Below, one piece after another: positions 1 to 9,471 of a stretch of DNA of 64,000 bases. Made by a program: the position numbers and the translations under genes. The DNA is from an uncultured Anaeromyxobacter sp. Lineage in GTDB: Bacteria; Myxococcota; Myxococcia; Myxococcales; Anaeromyxobacteraceae. Every line of letters starts with the position of its first letter. Position 1 is the stretch's first letter. The DNA is taken from positions 26,875 through 90,874 of the forward strand of contig CAIQRS010000026.1 of assembly GCA_903874275.1 (NCBI GenBank). Direction: 5' to 3'. The notes below the pieces were generated by a model, which did no database searches, was not told the DNA's origin, and saw only the letters and a list, made by a program, of their open reading frames with translations.

Positions 1-3000
1 AAATCGCCTGTCCGAGCCTGCTCAACGACGTAAAGCCAGTACACATCGCCACGTCGCTTCGCCTCCTCCAATTGCCGAGGAGTCATGCCTACCCCGTCGC
101 GTCCCCAGGGGGAATCAGATCCCTTCACCTCGATGATCCGCAAGAGATTCGAATCGGAATCCCGGGACTCGATGTCGTAGCCCGGGTTGGTGGGAGGCTG
201 AGGATCCGGGTGACGTCCCACAGACAGCTCGTACTCCATGACCTTCTCCATCGCTGCCAGGTCGACGGCCGATCTCCTGGCCTGCTGCGCCTCCTCCTGG
301 TCGCCTGTGCCCTCGGACTTCGTCTCAGCATGACCAACGTACGACAGCAGTCGGTCCTTGCTAGCCTTCCTTCGATGTGGGGGGGGAGGAGGGGACATGC
401 CCGACGGCAGATTCGCTCCGGGACTCGAACCCGTCGGCGAGCTTTCCCGCCGCTCAGGGTCGTTGGTGAAAGGACCAGGGGTGACCACGGGGTCAGTGGA
501 GTTCGGTGCCAACAGGGGGGCAGGCTCAGGAGTAGCCGCAGAAGGCGCCGGCAGCGGGTTCGGCGGGTGCGAATCCAAACCCTCTGTCGACGATGCTGCC
601 ACTCCGACCTCAGAAACAGCTAACGCGTCTGGCGATGCAGCTCGTTCGGCAAAGCTGGGGAAGCCAAATTCGTCGAGCGCGATCGTCGCCAACTCCGAGG
701 TTCCAGACGCCAGGACCTCCTTGAGCGCCGCTGCCAGAGGACCCGGCTCACGCTGAGGTGCCAACAGAAGTGACAGCTCTCGAGCGACGGGGGCCCAGGT
801 CGAAGAGTCGGCATGCTGTCGAAAGACAAGAACTGGGGTCCCGTCCCTGAATGTCAGAATTGCTGGAACCTCTTCTGCGTCGCTGAGACGCGTTCCGAAC
901 TTCATCGTGATCGACCACCGGGCCACGATCCGACTCGACGGGACCATTCGCGGCGGCCAGTCAGACGGCAACGCAAGGCCGTGCGCATCAAGAAGGCGCG
1001 CAATCGGAACACGCAGCCGCATCAGACGAGATTGCATCTCTGGATCGTCATCAGCCAAGTCGACCGGCTCGAGAACCTCCGAAGTCGCCGCCGCAGATAA
1101 TGCTCGAGCGCCACACTGCAGTAGGGCGAGGTATACCGATTCGACTCGAGGGACGATATTTCGCGCGAGCCGCGGAAAGCGTTCCCGCAGACGATGCGAA
1201 TCACCGATCAGCAAGAGCTCAGGTGAACAGAGATAGCCCTCACCGTCGGGGATTACTCGTCGAGAGCGTAGCGCGTCGAACACAACGTCTGCCTTTGGAC
1301 CAGTTAATGTTCCCAGGAGAGCTAGAGTGGCGTTAACTACCTCCGCGTCTTCGTCCGCGACCTTCGAGTTGGAGGGCAGGTACTGGGCGGCGACCTCATC
1401 GAGCACCGCCAGGCAGTCATTAGGCTCTGGCTCATCTCGCACGCCGAGCGCATCGAAGAGTTGTTGAAATTGGCGCAGATCACTACCTAGCCGCACGCGC
1501 CTCTTATGGAACGGATGATTTCCCCAGAAGACCTTTGAAGGTTGATGATACCGACCATCCGCGTATACCGTTGCCTGTCCTCGTAGGCGATTCAGATGGC
1601 GCACGGCGTTAGGTTCGGAAAGTCGATCATGTAACGCCGAGTAAATGTTGGACGGTGCTGGCTCATTTCGCTGTGAGAGGTTCAGCAAGTGCTGAACGAT
1701 GACCTCCAAGCTTGGGCTGAGCGCGACCTTATGGGCCTTCAGGACCTCGGAACAGGATCGCTGAACTTGGACCGGAAGGTCGATGAAGGTTGCGGCGGTT
1801 GCGCAGATGTCTCGGTTGAAGGACGCGTGCAAGGCTGACCCGCGGAACCATCGGGTTCGATCTCCTTCAGCGGGCAGCCACGCTTCCTCGCTCAAGTCCC
1901 CAAAGAACGGCGCAAAAACCTCTACGCGACCAGCAATCTCCTTGATGATGAGTTGCATTGACGCGATCGACGCCTGTGTCGGTGGCGTCGCGGCGAGCGT
2001 GCGCAATCGATGTACGACGTCCATCAGGCGAGGCTGACACTCGACGCCCAGCCATCGATACATCTCGTTGACTACGGGATCCCGCTCGGCGTCCACGAAT
2101 GGAACGTCACCTAGGGTGCTTTCGATGCCCGATGACCAGAAGTAGACCTCGTCCGGTTGCCGGTATTCTCCGTCCCGACATCGAATGCACGGTGAGGAGG
2201 CAAGTAGGCTTCGAACGGAATCATGCTGCGAAAATTGTCCAAAATATCGGGCAAGTTGGTGGACAACGTCGGGACGTCGACCGAGATGATTCGCGTCTCG
2301 GAGGACTTTGACCACGTGCATCTTGATGTACGGGACAAGATCTAGTGGCTCGGCACCAAGGGAGACAAGGAAGTCGGTGCCGATTCCGACCCCCTTCACG
2401 TCAACCAATCGTGCAACCCCTATGAGGTCTTCGAACCCGCTTGGAAGCGAAAGGTCGATCAGGCGTCCTCGGCCACCGGTCGTCGCAAATAGCGGCAACG
2501 CCGCAATCCGGCGATGCAGTCCGAGGTCATCGACTTCCGACCTCCGACCCTCGAGCCACGCGAGAATGGAGGGTGCGTCGAGAGCATTGCCGTCGATGGG
2601 GCGAGCCGCGAAGAATGCCTCAAGTGTGTCGACAGCGTCCCTCACGGAGAATGGACGAACGGCGCGCTCGAGTGAGGAAACTTCCCCGGCAGATTCGACC
2701 AGGTAGCCAGCGATCCCACCGAACAACCGCAGGACATCATCCGAGGCCAGGCGCAGACGCCCGAGGGGCCAGAAGAACCCGTCATTCCCACGACCCAATG
2801 CGACTAGATCTAGGCGAGCGGGAAGAGTCTCGCGGAGGCTAGCAAGACAGGAACGGAGCCCGGGAATGTCCGAAGGGACCAATCCTCCAGGGAGTGCCGA
2901 TGCATCGAGGCGCCGGTCGAGCGGCACGGCAAGCAGTCGGTCCACAAGTGTCGCCCGGTCTAGAACTCCAACGTTGAGTTCCCGAAGGACTGCGAAGAAT

Positions 3001-4295
3001 GGACGCAGGTCCTCGTGCACCAATTCGACGCCGACCTTTGCTAGGCATTGCGGTATCGGCGTGTTGGCGGATTCGACAAGAAAGACCCCGCGAGCTGACG
3101 TCCAGGCTTCTGACCTTGTCCACACCCATGGCTGACCAGAGGCTACGACTTTGATCCGTTGCCAGAAGGCTCGTTGCCACGAGGCAGCACCCTTCGAGGA
3201 CGCAAGCGACGAGAGAGCTCCCAGCAACTTCCAAAACCCAACGGGCCCGAGAAACGCTCGTACCCGGTCCGCCTCTTCAGCCAGAAACTCGGCGGACCGC
3301 TCCAGTGCCGCAAGGTTCCACCGAGAAGCGTCGCTCGATCCGGAGAGGTCAACGTGCTTTCGCGACGTTGTGGGAAGAAAATCTGCGCTCACATGAAAGG
3401 GCAGACCGGTCCCTTGCTCCGTTGGAAGAAAGGCGAACAGCCGTCCCGCCGTATCGGCCCCTCGAAGAAACGCGATCCGGATCTTCGGGGTGCGCTTGTT
3501 CTCGATGATGCCGGGAGCGTTAAGCCGGACCTTTTCGGCTTTGGCTGCGAAGTCGCTCTCGAGCACCAGCCAGGTCTCGTCCAATCCATCGCTCGTTCTG
3601 ACGCGAACCGTAGTACCGAATGGCTCTCGGGTTACTTTCCACCTACCCGTGTGGTCATTGACGCGAACAGTCTTCGGATGAGTCAGGAAGAGCAGGTCAT
3701 GGGGGAGCGTCGCACGCAGGTCGGCCCCGAAAGTCTTGTGGATGTCAGCGCCCACCGCCTTCACTTTGAGCTGGCGTCGCAGGTTGGACTCATCGCTTCG
3801 CGCCCAAGGCAAGATGAAGCGTGTTCGCTTCTCGCCTCTCAGCGGTTTGCACGCCGGACATTCTGGGTCGCCGCAAACAGAGATGCGCTCCTGCTCGGGC
3901 GCACCTTCGTCCACGATCCAATGATGACCCTTCGAGATGATGTGGGGCTGATCGGTGACTTGATAAACGGCTGAGAATCCAACTCCAAAGGCTCCGATCG
4001 TTCCACCCTCATCCTGCTTTGCGCCGCCGGCGAGGATCCGGAAACTGTGGAAGTCGCAAACCGGCTTCTTGGGAGTACCGCCGCAGTCTTGCCCTTCGGC
4101 GTTGCCGCAGTCACTGAACTCTTCGTCGTTCTCGATGGTCAGGGCATCCGCCCCCACATCGAAAACGAGCTCACGCGCTCCGGCGTCGTGCGCGTTCTGT
4201 GTGATCTCCCGCGCGAGTGCTGGCGCTCCAGCCAACTCCCGGACTGCGTTCCGTAGATTCTTCAGATAATCGACGCTGCGGGAGATCTTGAGCAT
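1..4295 (-). CDS. Giant GHKL (sacsin-like) ATPase with C-terminal DUF3883, 3' end off the window
   Basis: The minus-strand frame from the ATG at 4295 was read at both ends and at several internal spots without meeting a stop, so at least about 1430 codons are present; the stop lies beyond base 1. Residues 27-40 (LAREITQNAHDAGA) match the N-box of GHKL/HSP90-type ATPases and residues 98-110 (GTIGAFGVGFSAV) match the glycine-rich lid. Near residue 290-300 there is an LPFHVSADFLP stretch typical of sacsin-like proteins. At the far end (bases about 30-190) are GYDIES, IIEVKGS and YWLYVVEQA, the hallmark strands of DUF3883 (NO VEIN C-terminal, nuclease-like fold). It diverges from the helicase gene at 4423 with 127 bases between. 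GHKL plus DUF3883 proteins often sit in bacterial defence islands (known of the family); a role with the 7-deazaguanine genes is inference from position. Confidence 0.85.
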   Translation of the reverse strand, partial: MLKISRSVDYLKNLRNAVRELAGAPALAREITQNAHDAGARELVFDVGADALTIENDEEFSDCGNAEGQDCGGTPKKPVCDFHSFRILAGGAKQDEGGTIGAFGVGFSAVYQVTDQPHIISKGHHWIVDEGAPEQERISVCGDPECPACKPLRGEKRTRFILPWARSDESNLRRQLKVKAVGADIHKTFGADLRATLPHDLLFLTHPKTVRVNDHTGRWKVTREPFGTTVRVRTSDGLDETWLVLESDFAAKAEKVRLNAPGIIENKRTPKIRIAFLRGADTAGRLFAFLPTEQGTGLPFHVSADFLPTTSRKHVDLSGSSDASRWNLAALERSAEFLAEEADRVRAFLGPVGFWKLLGALSSLASSKGAASWQRAFWQRIKVVASGQPWVWTRSEAWTSARGVFLVESANTPIPQCLAKVGVELVHEDLRPFFAVLRELNVGVLDRATLVDRLLAVPLDRRLDASALPGGLVPSDIPGLRSCLASLRETLPARLDLVALGRGNDGFFWPLGRLRLASDDVLRLFGGIAGYLVESAGEVSSLERAVRPFSVRDAVDTLEAFFAARPIDGNALDAPSILAWLEGRRSEVDDLGLHRRIAALPLFATTGGRGRLIDLSLPSGFEDLIGVARLVDVKGVGIGTDFLVSLGAEPLDLVPYIKMHVVKVLRDANHLGRRPDVVHQLARYFGQFSQHDSVRSLLASSPCIRCRDGEYRQPDEVYFWSSGIESTLGDVPFVDAERDPVVNEMYRWLGVECQPRLMDVVHRLRTLAATPPTQASIASMQLIIKEIAGRVEVFAPFFGDLSEEAWLPAEGDRTRWFRGSALHASFNRDICATAATFIDLPVQVQRSCSEVLKAHKVALSPSLEVIVQHLLNLSQRNEPAPSNIYSALHDRLSEPNAVRHLNRLRGQATVYADGRYHQPSKVFWGNHPFHKRRVRLGSDLRQFQQLFDALGVRDEPEPNDCLAVLDEVAAQYLPSNSKVADEDAEVVNATLALLGTLTGPKADVVFDALRSRRVIPDGEGYLCSPELLLIGDSHRLRERFPRLARNIVPRVESVYLALLQCGARALSAAATSEVLEPVDLADDDPEMQSRLMRLRVPIARLLDAHGLALPSDWPPRMVPSSRIVARWSITMKFGTRLSDAEEVPAILTFRDGTPVLVFRQHADSSTWAPVARELSLLLAPQREPGPLAAALKEVLASGTSELATIALDEFGFPSFAERAASPDALAVSEVGVAASSTEGLDSHPPNPLPAPSAATPEPAPLLAPNSTDPVVTPGPFTNDPERRESSPTGSSPGANLPSGMSPPPPPHRRKASKDRLLSYVGHAETKSEGTGDQEEAQQARRSAVDLAAMEKVMEYELSVGRHPDPQPPTNPGYDIESRDSDSNLLRIIEVKGSDSPWGRDGVGMTPRQLEEAKRRGDVYWLYVVEQARTGD

Positions 4296-4422
4296 GGTCG
4301 TTGGCGGGTGGGACACCGGGTTACTTCGTTCTCCGGGTAACATCGTCCTAAGATGCTCCCACGCTGCCGGACACGAAGTCATCCTGAATCCTGGCGATAT
4401 CAGGTCCAGTTTCGAAGGCCCG
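4296..4422. promoter_or_regulatory. Divergent intergenic region between GHKL ATPase and UvrD-like gene
   Basis: This 127-base gap separates two genes read outward, so promoters for both must lie in it or reach into the genes. I see no clear -10/-35 pair or operator palindrome. The plus-strand reading frame is open through the gap from 4288, but the start at 4423 avoids overlap with the divergent gene and begins just before conserved helicase sequence. Confidence 0.35.
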
Positions 4423-6807
4423 ATGCCCATCCCGCAAGCAACCATCGCTCCCGACGATCTGTATCGCGCCATTCAGGCTACGGGCGCCTATCCTCCGGAC
4501 CCCGAGCAGAAGAAAGCAGTGGAGCACCACCGTGACACTGGGGTGTTCGTCGTCGCTGGGCCCGGTACCGGAAAGACGACCTGCCTTGTCGCACGGGTTC
4601 TCAAGGTCCTGTTCTGCGATGGCGTACCTCCGGTTGGGGTCGTAGCGACGACCTTCACCGTTAAGGCGGCCGAGGAGCTTCGGTCGCGTATCCTCGGTCT
4701 GGGATTCGAAGTGACCAGGCGGCTCATCGCTGATCAGGCCCTCACTCCGGAACAACGGGCGTTCGCGTCCGGAATCGACGTGAACCAGGTATGGACGGGG
4801 ACTCTGGACTCACTCTGCGAAGAGTTGCTTCGCGACCATCGCCCACCGGGAGGCTCGCCACCCGTCCTTGCGGACGACTTCGCCAGCAAGACCATCATGC
4901 TGAGGGAAGGGCTGCTCGACGGTCGTAGGTTCGACGATCCGGCGTTGCAGCGAATGCTTCTCCGACTCCATGGGCCTTCCGCCTTCGGGTTTCACATTGG
5001 ACGGATGGGCGACCTGCTTCTCCAACTGTGGCAACGGCGCCACATGGACTTGGTTGACTGGCAAGGGTTTCTGCAAGCTGGAAGTCCGCAGGAGAAGACC
5101 GAGAAGGCAGTCGCGAACACGGCCCTCTCTCGCTACGGGGCCGATCTACGAAAGCGTGGACTGGTTGACTTCACACTTCTAGAGGCAAGTCTCCTGGACC
5201 TTCTGAAGGCGGGCGCCCTGAAGAGCTACACCGACGGGCTCCGCGTCCTCCTGGTTGATGAGTACCAGGACACAAACCTCCTGCAGGAGCAGATCTATTT
5301 CGAGCTCGGGAAGGCTTGCGGAGGAGCACTCACGGTTGTCGGGGACGACGACCAAAGCCTCTACCGCTTCCGTGGCGCAACGGTCGACCTGTTCAGCAAC
5401 TTCGAGGCGCGTTACCTCCAGCGATTCGGGAAGGCCGCGCGGAAGGAATTCCTATCGATCAACTACCGATTCACCGACCCCATCAAGAACTTCGTGAACG
5501 GGTTTGCAAATCTGGACGCGAGCTTCAAGCAGGTCCGGGTGGCCGGGAAGCCGGCACTCTCCATCGGGGGGAGCCCGCGTCATCCTTACCCCGTACTCGC
5601 CATGTTCGAGCCGACGCTCGACGATCTAGCGACCAAGCTTGCGACGTTCCTGAGCGACGTCTTCCAGGGGAACGGCTTCAGCCTTCCCAGCGGAGACGTC
5701 ATCATTCGAGATCCGCAGGATGGCGCGATCGGCGACTGTGCATTGCTGGCCAGCACGCCAGGTGAGCGGGGAAACTCGGCCAGACGGAAGGATGGCACGT
5801 ACGGGCCCGGAGCAGAGCGCTTGCCCCTCAGGCTCAAGGAAGAACTTGCCGCCCTGCCGACACCAATCGAGGTCTTCAATCCTCGCGGCGAGGACATCAC
5901 AGCGAGAGAGCTGGTCCAAGTGACGGGTGGCTACCTCGCCGAACTCATCGACCCAACCTCCCGCGTGCAGGATGCGATGAAGCTTCCCGGGGACGTGGCC
6001 CAGACGTTGAGGGAGTGGCGTGACGTTGCCATCGCCCACCACGGGAGCATGGCCCCGCAATCCTTCAAGGACTACGCGCTGGGATGGGCACAGAGAAGTC
6101 ACCAAGTAGCCGGGCAGTCGGCGGCTCATGGAAAGGCAAAGGCGTGGCCCCGCAATAGTTCGGTCCTGGAGTTGGTGTATGGAATTGCACACTACTTCCC
6201 TGAATTTCACGATGACCCCGAGGGCCAGCTCTACCTCGAGGTGTTCGCGAGACAGCTCACAGCTGCGAGCCTGGTGGGCGATTTCGGTGGGGAACTGGTC
6301 CACGATTCAGGGAACCAGAAGTTGAGCGACTACTCCGTCCAGGAACTGCTGCGCAACTTCCTGGTCCCCATCGCGTCGGGCCTGGTGACCGTCAATGAGG
6401 AACTCATCGAGTCCTTTCCCAGGGATCGGCTTAGCGTGCTTTCCATTCATCAGTCCAAGGGGCTCGAGTTTCCGCTGGTGATCGTAGACGTAGGTTCATC
6501 GCTCAAGACGAACCACCAGGCGCATGCGTTCAAGCGATACCCAGTTGCCGGTTCGACCGCTCACAGTCTGGAAGACCTGCTGCGTCCTCACTCTGCGGGA
6601 CTCCAGCCAACCGCGAGAACCCCCGTGGATAGGACGTTCGACGACCTGTACCGCCAGTACTTCGTAGCGTTCAGTCGCCCGCAGGACGTGCTGCTTCTGG
6701 TGGGTTTAGAGTCGACGCTTCCGGGGCGGATTCAGAACGTGGCCACTGGCTGGTCTCGCTCCGGGCAGTGCGCCTGGGTACCGACGGCTCCATTCGTACG
6801 GATCTAA
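4423..6807 (+). CDS. UvrD/PcrA-like superfamily 1 helicase
   Basis: The protein has about 794 residues and a complete set of SF1A motifs: Walker A AGPGTGKT at about 45-52, motif Ia ATTFTVKAAEEL, Walker B LLVDEYQDTN, motif III VVGDDDQSLYRFRGA, motif V SIHQSKGLEFPLVIVD and motif VI YFVAFSRPQD. These motifs predict an ATP-driven 3'-5' DNA translocase. The next gene, 9 bases downstream, is a PD-(D/E)XK nuclease with an Fe-S cluster; helicase plus such a nuclease recalls AddA/AddB or RecB-like resection machines, here split over two genes. The pair heads the train that continues into queC. An upstream in-frame start at 4288 would overlap the divergent gene and is less likely. The helicase call is firm; acting on modified or invading DNA is inference. 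Confidence 0.9.
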   Translation: MPIPQATIAPDDLYRAIQATGAYPPDPEQKKAVEHHRDTGVFVVAGPGTGKTTCLVARVLKVLFCDGVPPVGVVATTFTVKAAEELRSRILGLGFEVTRRLIADQALTPEQRAFASGIDVNQVWTGTLDSLCEELLRDHRPPGGSPPVLADDFASKTIMLREGLLDGRRFDDPALQRMLLRLHGPSAFGFHIGRMGDLLLQLWQRRHMDLVDWQGFLQAGSPQEKTEKAVANTALSRYGADLRKRGLVDFTLLEASLLDLLKAGALKSYTDGLRVLLVDEYQDTNLLQEQIYFELGKACGGALTVVGDDDQSLYRFRGATVDLFSNFEARYLQRFGKAARKEFLSINYRFTDPIKNFVNGFANLDASFKQVRVAGKPALSIGGSPRHPYPVLAMFEPTLDDLATKLATFLSDVFQGNGFSLPSGDVIIRDPQDGAIGDCALLASTPGERGNSARRKDGTYGPGAERLPLRLKEELAALPTPIEVFNPRGEDITARELVQVTGGYLAELIDPTSRVQDAMKLPGDVAQTLREWRDVAIAHHGSMAPQSFKDYALGWAQRSHQVAGQSAAHGKAKAWPRNSSVLELVYGIAHYFPEFHDDPEGQLYLEVFARQLTAASLVGDFGGELVHDSGNQKLSDYSVQELLRNFLVPIASGLVTVNEELIESFPRDRLSVLSIHQSKGLEFPLVIVDVGSSLKTNHQAHAFKRYPVAGSTAHSLEDLLRPHSAGLQPTARTPVDRTFDDLYRQYFVAFSRPQDVLLLVGLESTLPGRIQNVATGWSRSGQCAWVPTAPFVRI

Positions 6808-6816
6808 GGAATATCC

Positions 6817-7983
6817 ATGCCGCTCTCCGTCAAGAAGCCCATCTACTCGCTCCCAGCGTACAGCCTGACAGGCGACCTCCTCAGCTTCCTCCGGTGCGGG
6901 CTGCAATACCGTTACCAGCGGCTCGGATCCCTCCCGTCATCTCGCCCCGTACAGTTGTGGTTTGGCGAGTTCATTCACGGTGTGATGGAGGAGGCGTTCC
7001 TCCGTTATCGTGACCAGGTGGCTGCAGGGCAGCCGCCTGCATGGCCTTGGCCCAAGGCCACCGTCGAAGCCATTTGCGACCTGGTCAAAACGCGCCTCAA
7101 GGCGAGAGGACTGGAGGCTTGGGCACCGAACATCCGGCAGCTCGGCTACGAGCGCGCCGAAGCAGCGGTTCAGGACCTTGGGCCCCATCTATTCCCGATC
7201 GTGGCCGAAGCCGAAGTTCGGCTGACTGGCTCGCGTCCCATCCCTGCCATTCCGACGGCCCTGCAGTTTCGCCGAGCAGACCGCTACGAGATGGTTGGTG
7301 TCGTCGATGTAGTGACGAACGTGAAGTTGGTCGACCCTACGGTCGCCACAAACCCTATTGTAAAGCTGATTCAAGCTTCGCTGCCCGCGGGTCTGCCGGC
7401 CGAGTTCGAGGTAATCGTCGACTACAAGGGCGTGCGACGTCCTCCGGCGAACTCGCCTCGGTCGAAGCTGTGGCAGCAATACGCCTGGCAGATTCAAACG
7501 TACGCCTCGCTTCGGGCAGCCCAGCCCGGAAGTAAGCCGGTAGTGGCAGGGGCTCTTCTCTACGTAAACGAGATCAGACCAACCCGAACGGACTGCTACT
7601 TGCTGCGCCGCGAGGTCCGCTCCAATCAAACTGACGTGGTACCGGTGCCAGGAGGTGAGGACGATCTGGAACTGCGTCGCCGGTGGTCGAAGGGGCAGGC
7701 TCCGCAGTTCAGTCACGAATTCAGGCTGGCACGAGCACTCCGCGTCGTTCACGTGGACCCACCAGCTGTGGCAACCGCTCAGGTCGCGTTCGACGGCGTC
7801 GTCCGAGACATCGAAACCTGCCGAGGAACGGAAGCGCACGGAGCCACGATACTGGCGTCTTGGAACTGCAATTCAACGGAGCAGGCGACCTGCGTCGTGT
7901 GCGACCAGCGGACCTACTGCCCGGGGTACAAGTCGACCTACGCAGCCCAGTTTGGAAGTGTGCCGACGCTCCCAACCAGGTGA
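6817..7983 (+). CDS. PD-(D/E)XK nuclease with Fe-S cluster motif (RecB/Cas4-like)
   Basis: This 388-residue protein begins with a Cys in FLRCGLQYRYQRL and a conserved His in FGEFIHGVMEEAF. The nuclease core is the strand FEVIVDYKGV followed by WQQYAWQIQTYA (motif QxxxY). It ends with a cysteine group, CNSTEQATCVVCDQRTYC, which with the N-terminal Cys fits the 4Fe-4S layout of Cas4/AddB-type nucleases. Nine bases separate it from the UvrD-like gene, so the two are probably co-transcribed and may work as a helicase-nuclease. There is a gap of about 135 bases before queC. The family call is well supported; direction of digestion and substrate cannot be read from sequence. Confidence 0.85.
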   Translation: MPLSVKKPIYSLPAYSLTGDLLSFLRCGLQYRYQRLGSLPSSRPVQLWFGEFIHGVMEEAFLRYRDQVAAGQPPAWPWPKATVEAICDLVKTRLKARGLEAWAPNIRQLGYERAEAAVQDLGPHLFPIVAEAEVRLTGSRPIPAIPTALQFRRADRYEMVGVVDVVTNVKLVDPTVATNPIVKLIQASLPAGLPAEFEVIVDYKGVRRPPANSPRSKLWQQYAWQIQTYASLRAAQPGSKPVVAGALLYVNEIRPTRTDCYLLRREVRSNQTDVVPVPGGEDDLELRRRWSKGQAPQFSHEFRLARALRVVHVDPPAVATAQVAFDGVVRDIETCRGTEAHGATILASWNCNSTEQATCVVCDQRTYCPGYKSTYAAQFGSVPTLPTR

Positions 7984-8118
7984 CGGCGAGGGTCTGTCAG
8001 AGTTGTTCGTCATAGCTTGCCGACGGCTGGTCTATGTCCATCGACATTCCCTTGGGTGTCAGGGGTCTATGCGAGATTCCACGCCCGTCCGATGACTCGG
8101 ACCAGCGGAGGTAGCGAA

Positions 8119-8808
8119 GTGTCCAAGAAGGCTGTTGTTCTGCTCAGTGGCGGCCTCGACTCCACAACCGCGCTAGCTATCGCAAAGTCTGAGGGCTTCG
8201 AGTGCTACGCGCTGTCGTTCCGGTACGGGCAACGCCACGCCGTCGAGCTCGAAGCAGCGCAACGGGTGGCCAAGGCGCTAGGCACAGCCCAGCACATCAT
8301 TGCCGGAATCGACCTGCGGCAGTTCGGCGGTTCAGCGCTGACGAGCGACATCCAGGTCCCGAAGGACCGTTCGGCGAATGACATGTCTGGCGACATCCCG
8401 GTGACTTACGTGCCGGCCCGTAACACGGTCTTTCTCTCCTTCGCACTGGCCTGGGCCGAGGTGCTCGGCTCGAGCGATGTGTTCATCGGAGTGAATGCGC
8501 TGGACTACAGCGGGTATCCCGACTGCCGGCCCGAGTACATCGAGGCCTACGAGCGTATGGCCAATCTCGCCACGAAGGCAGGGGTGGAAGGCCGCCAGCG
8601 GCTAAGGATCCACACGCCACTTATTGATCTCAGCAAGGCCCAGATCATCGAGCGGGGCCTTGCGTTTGGCGTCGACTACGGCCTCACCAGTTCCTGCTAC
8701 GACCCGTCGCCGGCTGGCGTTCCCTGCGGGCGGTGCGACTCATGTCATTTGAGGCTGAAGGGCTTTCGAGAACTTGGCCTCATCGACCCGGTTCGGCCCG
8801 CCGCGTAG
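8119..8808 (+). CDS. queC: 7-cyano-7-deazaguanine (preQ0) synthase QueC
   Basis: QueC converts 7-carboxy-7-deazaguanine to preQ0 using ATP and ammonia. The 229-residue protein has the PP-loop [10 protein letters not shown] at about 8-17, the segment [18 protein letters not shown], the signature [15 protein letters not shown] and the C-terminal zinc site [10 protein letters not shown] with an upstream Cys in SSCYDP. I chose the GTG at 8119 because a strong purine box (cggaggtag) precedes it and the PP-loop follows at the usual distance; an in-frame ATG at 8092 would add nine unlikely residues. queE starts 6 bases after the stop, so the preQ0 genes form an operon. It is a standard-length full QueC rather than a QueC-like QatC or Cap9 protein. 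Confidence 0.95.
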   Translation: MSKKAVVLLSGGLDSTTALAIAKSEGFECYALSFRYGQRHAVELEAAQRVAKALGTAQHIIAGIDLRQFGGSALTSDIQVPKDRSANDMSGDIPVTYVPARNTVFLSFALAWAEVLGSSDVFIGVNALDYSGYPDCRPEYIEAYERMANLATKAGVEGRQRLRIHTPLIDLSKAQIIERGLAFGVDYGLTSSCYDPSPAGVPCGRCDSCHLRLKGFRELGLIDPVRPAA

Positions 8809-8813
8809 ACACC

Positions 8814-9455
8814 GTGGGATATTCGGTCAAAGAGGTCGTCTACACGCTTCAGGGAGAGGGCGTGAACGCGGGCAGGCCGGCTGTCTTCCTGCGCTTTGCT
8901 GGGTGCAACCTGTGGACCGGTCGAGCTGCGGACCGCGAGCTGGGCCCCGGGAGCTGCTCCCGGTGGTGCGACACCGACTTCGTTGGAGTGGACGGGGAGG
9001 GCGGGGGGCGCTTCCCCGGCCCAGCGAAGCTTGCCAACCAGGCGGCGAGGACCTGGGGGGAGAGACGCGGCCCTCGGCTCATTGTCTGCACGGGCGGAGA
9101 ACCGCTGCTCCAGCTCGACACCCCTCTCGTCGATGAGCTCCACGCGCGGGATTTCGAGGTCGCCATCGAGACCAATGGCACGCTTCCAGTCCCCCGCGGT
9201 GTCGACTGGGTCTGCGTGAGCCCCAAGCTCGGAGGCGAGCTCAAGGTTCGTTCGGGGAGCGAGCTCAAGGTCGTGTACCCACAGGTCGGGATCGACCCGA
9301 AGTCCTTCGAGTCTCTGGACTTCAAGCACTTCCTCTTGCAGCCACTGGATGGCCCTGACCGCGACCAGAACACTGGCGAAGCCCTCCGGTTCTGTCTCGC
9401 GAATCCTCGGTGGCGGCTCAGCCTCCAGACGCACAAGCACCTTCGTATTCCTTGA
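8814..9455 (+). CDS. queE: 7-carboxy-7-deazaguanine synthase QueE (radical SAM)
   Basis: QueE contracts carboxy-tetrahydropterin to 7-carboxy-7-deazaguanine with an S-adenosylmethionine radical. The 213-residue reading starts at a GTG 6 bases after queC; the conserved YTLQGEG begins at residue 10. Its cluster-binding cysteines lie in GCNLWTGR and SCSRWCDTDF. QueE forms with a long first gap (CX14CX2C, Burkholderia type) are known; here I count CX16CX3C from the codons, so both gaps are longer. Downstream are CTGGEPLLQ, EIETNGT-like AIETNGT, and the C-terminal HFLLQPLDG and SLQTHKHLRIP. All core motifs appear intact, so the protein is expected to be active. The stop is followed after 16 bases by a small conserved-looking gene and then queD. 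Confidence 0.94.
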   Translation: MGYSVKEVVYTLQGEGVNAGRPAVFLRFAGCNLWTGRAADRELGPGSCSRWCDTDFVGVDGEGGGRFPGPAKLANQAARTWGERRGPRLIVCTGGEPLLQLDTPLVDELHARDFEVAIETNGTLPVPRGVDWVCVSPKLGGELKVRSGSELKVVYPQVGIDPKSFESLDFKHFLLQPLDGPDRDQNTGEALRFCLANPRWRLSLQTHKHLRIP

Positions 9456-9471
9456 CTTGAGAGAGGACGGG

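Noticed and set aside
8119..8808. QueC as part of a Qat-type or QueC-CBASS defence system.
   Set aside because: The protein is a full QueC with zinc site and lies beside queE, queD and folE2. There is no QatA/B/D or cyclic-nucleotide synthase gene.
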